DNA of 9,043 bases, from positions 1 through 9,043 of the forward strand of contig DATGWV010000151.1 in the NCBI GenBank assembly GCA_035299305.1. Reading direction: 5' to 3'. This document shows, one piece after another, positions 5,061-9,043 of the stretch (its first letter is position 1; every line of letters starts with the position of its first letter). Under the pieces are notes generated by a model, which worked only from the letters and a program-made list of their open reading frames with translations, did no database searches and was not told where the DNA came from. This DNA comes from BJHL01 sp035299305. GTDB taxonomy: Bacteria > Planctomycetota > Phycisphaerae > Phycisphaerales > UBA1924. Both the position numbers and the translations under genes were made by a program.

Positions 5061-6710
5061 TCAGGGACAGTTGCCGCCAGCGAGCACGTTGAAGAAGTCC
5101 ACGACGTCCTGATCCTCCGGGAAGACACCGTTGTTGTTGAAGTCGATGTCGTTGCACGTGCCGGTGCCACAGGTTCCGCCCGCGAGCACCGTGAAGTAGT
5201 CGACGGTGTCTTGATCTTCGGGGAAGATGCCGTTGCCGTTGAAGTCGATGGAGTCGCACGCTGGCACAGCGGCAACGACTCGGAAGCCCAGGAGAGAGGT
5301 CACGGAGGCTGATGCAGTGGAAGACGCACGGAAGGTCGACGCTTGGTTTGCCAGTGCAGCGGAGTACGAGCCGCCCCGAACGCCACGACCCATCGCCCCG
5401 ACGACCGATTCATTCCACTCGGCAACGTTCCCGCTCATATCAAACACGCCGGAGAAGTTGGCCGCATACGAGCCAACGGGCCGGGTGTCGGGGATCACAT
5501 TGCCGAAGTTTGCCTGCGCAGTCGTCAACGTGTTGCTCGACGTGCCGTATTGCCAGTAGTTGTCGCTGTCGCCGCCCAGGTCGACGGGCTGGTAGTACGC
5601 GGCCTTGTACCACTCGTTCTCGTTGGGCAGCGCCCACTGCCAGCTCGCGCTGCGTGTGACGGCGGTGTTCACCGGGCTGGTTACGCCGCCGAGTTCGTAC
5701 GCGCCGCTCTCGGTGGTGCTGTTGTCCTGCGCGCCCTCGGGCTGCCCGTTGTGCAGCCAGTTGGCAAAGCGGCAGGCGCTCCAGTAGCGAACATGGTTCA
5801 CGGGGTGATTCTCGCGTCCGCTCACCGTTGAATAGGTGTACGACCCAGACGCGCCCGAGCGGGTGATTCCGCCGGTGGATCCACCCATATTCGTTACGTA
5901 GAGCCCGTGCGTGTCAGTGTCGGCGACGGCATTCAAGAATACCGCATACTGCGCGTTCGTCACTTCCGTCGCTCCGATCCTGTACGCGTAGGCCACCGCG
6001 CCGTAGAGGTTGCCGGTCGTGGGGTCCGCAGCGTTACCGGTGTTGTCAATCAGTTCAGTGGGGATGGCCAACTCTGTGTTGAAGGTCACGCGGAGATTGT
6101 CGTACAACGCCCGGTTGTCGATCGCGCCAAACTGCGGGCCATTGCTGTCGCTGGTGAAGAAGCCGAAGTTGATCGGCGCGCCCGCCGCGGAGAAGTCGGG
6201 ACGACCGGCCAGCCCGTCGACACGGGTAAAGCTTGAAGCGACAAACGTGAACGAGTTAGTGCGCCATCCCTGGTTCCGGACCGAGCCGACGACGTTGGGC
6301 GTGACGTAGTCAATCCCGTTCTGCGTGATCGCCATGCCGATAAAGTGCCCGACACCGTTGATTCCGCTGATGGAGAACGCGTCGATACTGAACTCGATGG
6401 ACTCGATGAACTCAAAGCCGGAGTCAAACGTCGCGGCCGGCACAGTGCCCATGTGCAGACCAAGGACGTACGAGCCAGAATTGTTGACGGTGCGAACTTC
6501 TCGACTCGTGGCGGGATTGCCGCTCGCGGCCTGCGAGACGCTGACGCTGCCGCCGTTGCCCGTCGTGATCGTCCGCCGCGACCAGTCCGCCGGATTGAAC
6601 GTGCTGTCTTGAAAAGTGGTGTGACCGGCTGAGGCGGTGCTGCCGACAACCAGCAACATGGCGAGTGCAAGAGGTGTGCGAACGCTGTGGAACGGGATGC
6701 TGGTCTTCAT
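5061..6710 (-). CDS. Secreted FGE/SUMF1-like domain protein with beta-sandwich N-terminus and dockerin-like C-terminus
   Basis: This is a 549-residue exported protein. The ATG at 6710 is chosen because AGGAG lies 9 nt upstream and a signal peptide follows (residues 1-28, ...LALAMLLVVGSTASA). A GTG at 6794 in the same frame would put 28 polar residues before the signal and sits inside a palindrome. Residues 30-212 look like an extracellular beta-sandwich ending IDNRALYDNLRVTF. Residues about 236-482 match the sulfatase-modifying-factor fold: ATEVTNAQYAVFLN (247-260), NHPVNHVRYW, RFANWL, LPNENEWYKAAYY (361-373), FDMSGNVAEW (423-432), RGVRGGSY (442-449) and GFRVV (475-479). True aerobic formylglycine-generating enzymes use a C-terminal Cys pair; here the only Cys in the domain is residue 313, so that activity is unlikely and a binding or structural role is more plausible. 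Residues 485-549 are two dockerin-like repeats, as in the beta-helix proteins. It is transcribed towards those genes and ends at its own terminator. Confidence 0.92.
   Translation of the reverse strand: MKTSIPFHSVRTPLALAMLLVVGSTASAGHTTFQDSTFNPADWSRRTITTGNGGSVSVSQAASGNPATSREVRTVNNSGSYVLGLHMGTVPAATFDSGFEFIESIEFSIDAFSISGINGVGHFIGMAITQNGIDYVTPNVVGSVRNQGWRTNSFTFVASSFTRVDGLAGRPDFSAAGAPINFGFFTSDSNGPQFGAIDNRALYDNLRVTFNTELAIPTELIDNTGNAADPTTGNLYGAVAYAYRIGATEVTNAQYAVFLNAVADTDTHGLYVTNMGGSTGGITRSGASGSYTYSTVSGRENHPVNHVRYWSACRFANWLHNGQPEGAQDNSTTESGAYELGGVTSPVNTAVTRSASWQWALPNENEWYKAAYYQPVDLGGDSDNYWQYGTSSNTLTTAQANFGNVIPDTRPVGSYAANFSGVFDMSGNVAEWNESVVGAMGRGVRGGSYSAALANQASTFRASSTASASVTSLLGFRVVAAVPACDSIDFNGNGIFPEDQDTVDYFTVLAGGTCGTGTCNDIDFNNNGVFPEDQDVVDFFNVLAGGNCP
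5064..5258 (-). repeat. Two-copy Cys-bracketed EF-hand/dockerin-like module of the FGE-like protein
   Basis: In protein order, copy 1 is Cys485-Cys514 (5258-5169) and copy 2 is Cys519-Cys548 (5156-5067), followed by a final Pro. Copy 1 is the most divergent of the six in the window (IDFNGNGIFPEDQD, TVDYFTV). Copy 2 matches the beta-helix versions almost residue for residue (DIDFNNNGVFPEDQD, VVDFFNV). Four of the five cysteines in the mature protein are these bracketing residues, which suggests paired disulfides after export. Confidence 0.9.
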
Positions 6711-6719
6711 GGCTTGATT

Positions 6720-6724
6720 CTCCT
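6720..6724 (-). promoter_or_regulatory. Ribosome binding site of the FGE-like gene
   Basis: On the minus strand AGGAG (6724-6720) sits 9 nt before the ATG at 6710. This site, with the signal peptide directly after that ATG, excludes the longer frame from 6794. Confidence 0.8.
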
Positions 6725-6773
6725 GAGAGCAACTGCTGCACGATCGAATGGCAAGGGACGACAGTCTCATGTC

Positions 6774-6815
6774 ATGAGCGTGCGGGTCGATCACGGATCG
6801 ACCTCACCCGCTCAT
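6774..6815. promoter_or_regulatory. Long imperfect palindrome upstream of the FGE-like gene
   Basis: ATGAGCG (6774-6780) pairs with CGCTCAT (6809-6815), and inside it GGTCGATC (6785-6792) pairs exactly with GATCGACC (6796-6803) around a 3-nt loop. That is 15 bp of stem with one internal loop. It ends 63 nt upstream of the FGE-like start. A further CTCAT at 6766-6770 could pair with ATGAG at 6774-6778 instead, giving a competing small hairpin. It could be a dimeric repressor operator or a leader RNA structure. No T-rich tract follows on either strand, so it is not an obvious terminator. Confidence 0.5.
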
Positions 6816-6831
6816 AGCCACAAACGGAGTC

Positions 6832-6870
6832 TGCTGGCGCAAGGCGCAATGAGATCAGCACTTTTTTCTT
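6832..6870 (+). terminator. Weak plus-strand hairpin with T-run, no gene assigned
   Basis: TGCTG (6832-6836) pairs with CAGCA (6856-6860), enclosing GCGC-AAG-GCGC and an 8-nt bulge, and is followed by CTTTTTTCTT (6861-6870). The order hairpin then T-run is that of a plus-strand intrinsic terminator, yet no plus-strand gene is recognised upstream. It might end antisense transcripts crossing the FGE-like gene, or simply be chance. Confidence 0.25.
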
Positions 6871-7031
6871 GCTTCTATCCATGCCTTGCTCGAGGCGAGA
6901 AGCGATCGCCTACCCGATGGCGACGGCACAGCGTTCAAACCCATAACTCTTGACGCGGCCGTTGAGCAAAGGGCCCAGCACGGTCTGCGAGGGCGAACGC
7001 CTTGAAAGCGATCTCAGCTTGCTGTGCGAGG

Positions 7032-9043
7032 TTACTGGCTGTCAATCAACAGCTGTTCCGTCGCAACCGCTTCGGATTCGCGTCCGGCTGAGCGAAGTGA
7101 TGTGACGAGCGCTCTGCGAACAGCTTGAGTGGTCGGATGACTTCCATACGGGAAAAGTGCGGTCGCCATCGATTCGGCTTCACGCAAGGCGGAGATCGCC
7201 CGTTGCCAGTTCCGTAGTTGCGCATCGATTGCTGCACAGTCGATCAGGCACAACACAATGGAAGGGTGGATCGGTCCGGTTGCGTCCCGTTGCTCTTGCA
7301 GCGCGGCTGTCGCGAGTTCCTGTGCGTCTGTCCATCGTTGCTCTGCGATGGCGATTCTCGCCCGCAGCGACGTGTGCATCGCGAGGAGTTCTGCCGATGG
7401 CTGCTTCATCGCGCGGTGCATCGCGAGTGACTCGTCTGCGAGCGGCTTCGCCTTCGCGGGTTCGCCCGCAGCCACGTACGCCGACGCAAGGTTGTAGATG
7501 TTTCTTGCCAGGCGGTGGTCATCTCGGATCGAACTGACGCGTTGTAGCGCTACCGCTCGTTCGTAATACTTCGCCGACTCTTGATGCCGTCCTTGCCGGC
7601 GACGCAGCAAGCCCATGTTGTTGATCGAATCGGCGAGGTTGGGATCCCCTGCGTCGAGCACGCGCTCGCGAATCTCCAGCGCCTTCGTGAACACCACTTC
7701 CGCTCTGTCTAAGTCTCCGCGCTCTCGATGAATGATCCCTGCGATGTTGTACACAACTGCCTGTACTTCCGGGTTGTTTGTTCCGCCTGGCGCACGCGGA
7801 TCATCTACTTGTTGCTCGATACGGTTGACCGCTTCAATAACAAGCGGTTCCTTGCCGAGGCTGCCCTTTGGTGTCGCAGTCGTCAATGCGCTCAGCAAGG
7901 CGCTCGAGACACCCTCTGCAACCGCAGTCTTCGCTTCCGCCTTGTCGCGAGCTCTGTTCGCCGATTGCATCGCAAGCGACATGACGATCACCGACGCGAT
8001 CAGAATCACGAACACGCTCGCCACCGCTGCCGCGAGTGTGCGGTTCCTTCGGGCGAACATGCGGATGAGGTATGTGGTTGATGGCGGACGGGCCGCGATT
8101 GGTTCGTCCTTCAAGAAGCGTCTCAGGTCCGCCGCGAATTCAGTGACTGAGTCGTAGCGTCGCGTCTTGTCTTTCTCTATCGCTTTGTGCACGATCGTCT
8201 CAAGATCGCCGCGAGTCGATGGGAGGAGCCTGCTCAGGCGCGTTGGAGCGTCCTCTGCGATGCGGCGGGCAGCCTCAGCGATCGTCATCTCCCGTATGTC
8301 CAGGGGTGATGAATCCGTCAGCACCTCAAACAAGATCAGCCCGAGCGCATAGACATCGGTTCGCGTGTCAACATCGTCGGTCTTGCCACGCGTTTGTTCG
8401 GGACTCATGTACGCGAGTGTGCCCACAAGCTGGCCGGCGTTGGTGTGCATCGACAGAAGGCTGAGCTCGTGTGTTGTGAGCTTGGCGACGCCAAAATCAA
8501 GCACCTTGGGTTGCGGTCCTGCATCTGTCTCACAGACGAGGATGTTCGCGGGTTTGAGATCGCGATGAATCACACCTCGCTGGTGGGCAAAGCCCACCGC
8601 TTCGCAGACACGCAGAACTATCTCGATCCGTTCTCGCAGTGAGAGGTTGCGAGAGCGTGCATATGTGGTGAGTACATCACCTTCCACCAGTTCCATCGCA
8701 AGGTAAGGAACGCTCCTCTTGATGCCGTCGAATCCGACGCCCTCAAGCTGTGCCACACCGGTCTCAAATACCTGCGCGATGCCAGGGTGCGTCAACCGGG
8801 CTTGAATTTCACCTTCGCGTCGAAAGCGATTCGCAAGTGCCGTTCCTTGTCCCACGCCCGTCTGCATCACCTTTAGCGCGACTCGTCGCCGAGGCGAGTC
8901 TTGTACGGCCTCATACACCACGCCCATGCCACCCGCGCCGATCTGACGAATCACGCGATACCGCCCGATCGCCACTGGCTGGCTCGCTCGCCGCAGCTCC
9001 TCCGCGTCCACGGTGGATGTCAACGTCGCATGTTCGTCAAAGA
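7032..9043 (-). CDS. Hanks-type Ser/Thr protein kinase with one membrane span and TPR-type tail (5' truncated)
   Basis: This is a PknB-family signalling kinase. Numbering is from a TTG at 9023, but the frame stays open to the right edge (preceding residues FDEHAT) and that TTG has no ribosome binding site, so the true start probably lies outside the window. The kinase domain spans about 22-305: glycine loop IGAGGMGVVY (28-37), VALK lysine K51, likely alpha-C Glu70, catalytic HRDLKPAN (153-160, Asp155), DFG (177-179), GTLAYMSPEQ (201-210) and Asp223 in DVYALG. All catalytic residues are present, so it should be active. A hydrophobic segment at about 329-352 spans the membrane after a basic stretch (RMFARRNR), leaving the kinase in the cytoplasm. 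Residues about 421-493 form kinesin-light-chain-like TPR repeats of roughly 42 residues, with further helical repeats to 660, predicted to lie outside the inner membrane. TPR tails usually bind proteins; the ligand is unknown. It lies 321 bp upstream of the FGE-like gene on the same strand, with no direct evidence of a shared pathway. Confidence 0.95.
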   Translation of the reverse strand, partial: FDEHATLTSTVDAEELRRASQPVAIGRYRVIRQIGAGGMGVVYEAVQDSPRRRVALKVMQTGVGQGTALANRFRREGEIQARLTHPGIAQVFETGVAQLEGVGFDGIKRSVPYLAMELVEGDVLTTYARSRNLSLRERIEIVLRVCEAVGFAHQRGVIHRDLKPANILVCETDAGPQPKVLDFGVAKLTTHELSLLSMHTNAGQLVGTLAYMSPEQTRGKTDDVDTRTDVYALGLILFEVLTDSSPLDIREMTIAEAARRIAEDAPTRLSRLLPSTRGDLETIVHKAIEKDKTRRYDSVTEFAADLRRFLKDEPIAARPPSTTYLIRMFARRNRTLAAAVASVFVILIASVIVMSLAMQSANRARDKAEAKTAVAEGVSSALLSALTTATPKGSLGKEPLVIEAVNRIEQQVDDPRAPGGTNNPEVQAVVYNIAGIIHRERGDLDRAEVVFTKALEIRERVLDAGDPNLADSINNMGLLRRRQGRHQESAKYYERAVALQRVSSIRDDHRLARNIYNLASAYVAAGEPAKAKPLADESLAMHRAMKQPSAELLAMHTSLRARIAIAEQRWTDAQELATAALQEQRDATGPIHPSIVLCLIDCAAIDAQLRNWQRAISALREAESMATALFPYGSHPTTQAVRRALVTSLRSAGRESEAVATEQLLIDSQ

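Larger units (their letters stand above)
6711..7031. other. Intergenic region between the kinase gene and the FGE-like gene
   Basis: This 321-bp gap separates two minus-strand genes, so it should hold the FGE-like gene's promoter and leader and the kinase gene's 3' end. It contains the ribosome binding site, a 42-nt palindrome at 6774-6815 and a T-run at 6861-6870. I could not identify a convincing -35/-10 pair. The spacing argues that the FGE-like gene is transcribed separately from the kinase. No credible coding frame was found: short frames here lack signal, family resemblance and ribosome binding sites. Confidence 0.55.

Noticed and set aside
6086..6670. A 194-codon minus-strand frame overlapping the FGE-like gene
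   Set aside because: It is a different frame of the same strand, dominated by Arg, Ser and Pro, whereas the overlapping frame encodes a signal peptide and recognisable domains.
5061..6710. Annotation as an active formylglycine-generating enzyme
   Set aside because: The C-terminal catalytic cysteine pair is absent and no sulfatase gene is nearby.
6711..6794. Upstream GTG start at 6794 for the FGE-like gene
   Set aside because: It would place 28 polar residues before the signal peptide, and it sits inside the palindrome. The ATG at 6710 has a good AGGAG site.
9021..9023. TTG at 9023 as the start of the kinase gene
   Set aside because: No ribosome binding site precedes it and the frame is open to the window edge. 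Kinases of this type often have extra residues before the kinase domain.

Overview
The window looks like chromosomal DNA from a Planctomycetota bacterium, most likely of the class Phycisphaerae. I infer this from high G+C, G/C-rich third codon positions, large secreted beta-helix proteins, a Hanks-type kinase with one membrane span and a TPR-type tail, and above all a duplicated C-terminal module with the core 'IDFNNNGVFPEDQD', a kind I associate with Phycisphaerae exported proteins. No tRNA, rRNA, CRISPR array, insertion sequence or phage gene is visible.

Layout, left to right. (1) A 5'-truncated gene on the + strand (1-2450) encodes a very Gly/Asn/Thr-rich right-handed parallel beta-helix protein. 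(2) A paralogue on the same strand (2529-4430) follows after 78 bp. It is complete, with a signal peptide and an AGGAG ribosome binding site, and the pair may be co-transcribed. (3) A 630-bp stretch (4431-5060) holds a 12-bp-stem hairpin, a possible small minus-strand membrane-protein gene (4516-4821), and a hairpin plus T-rich tail that reads as the terminator of the next gene. (4) A minus-strand gene (5061-6710) encodes a secreted protein: signal peptide, beta-sandwich-like N-terminal region, and a formylglycine-generating-enzyme (SUMF1)-like domain. (5) A 321-bp intergenic region (6711-7031) contains a strong 42-nt palindrome and a T-run. (6) A minus-strand Ser/Thr kinase gene (7032 to the right edge) appears 5'-truncated by the window.

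What ties the window together is that the two beta-helix proteins and the unrelated FGE-like protein all end in the same two-copy, cysteine-bracketed, EF-hand/dockerin-like module, six copies in all. The DNA of these modules is nearly identical over short stretches and lies in both orientations. The simplest reading is a cluster of exported proteins that share one C-terminal anchoring or docking tag, beside a membrane-spanning signalling kinase. The shared tag is seen directly; the anchoring role and any functional link to the kinase are inference. The beta-helix bodies carry repeated GGA(I/L/V/F) and FxxN motifs like those of Chlamydia polymorphic membrane proteins, but I see no autotransporter barrel.
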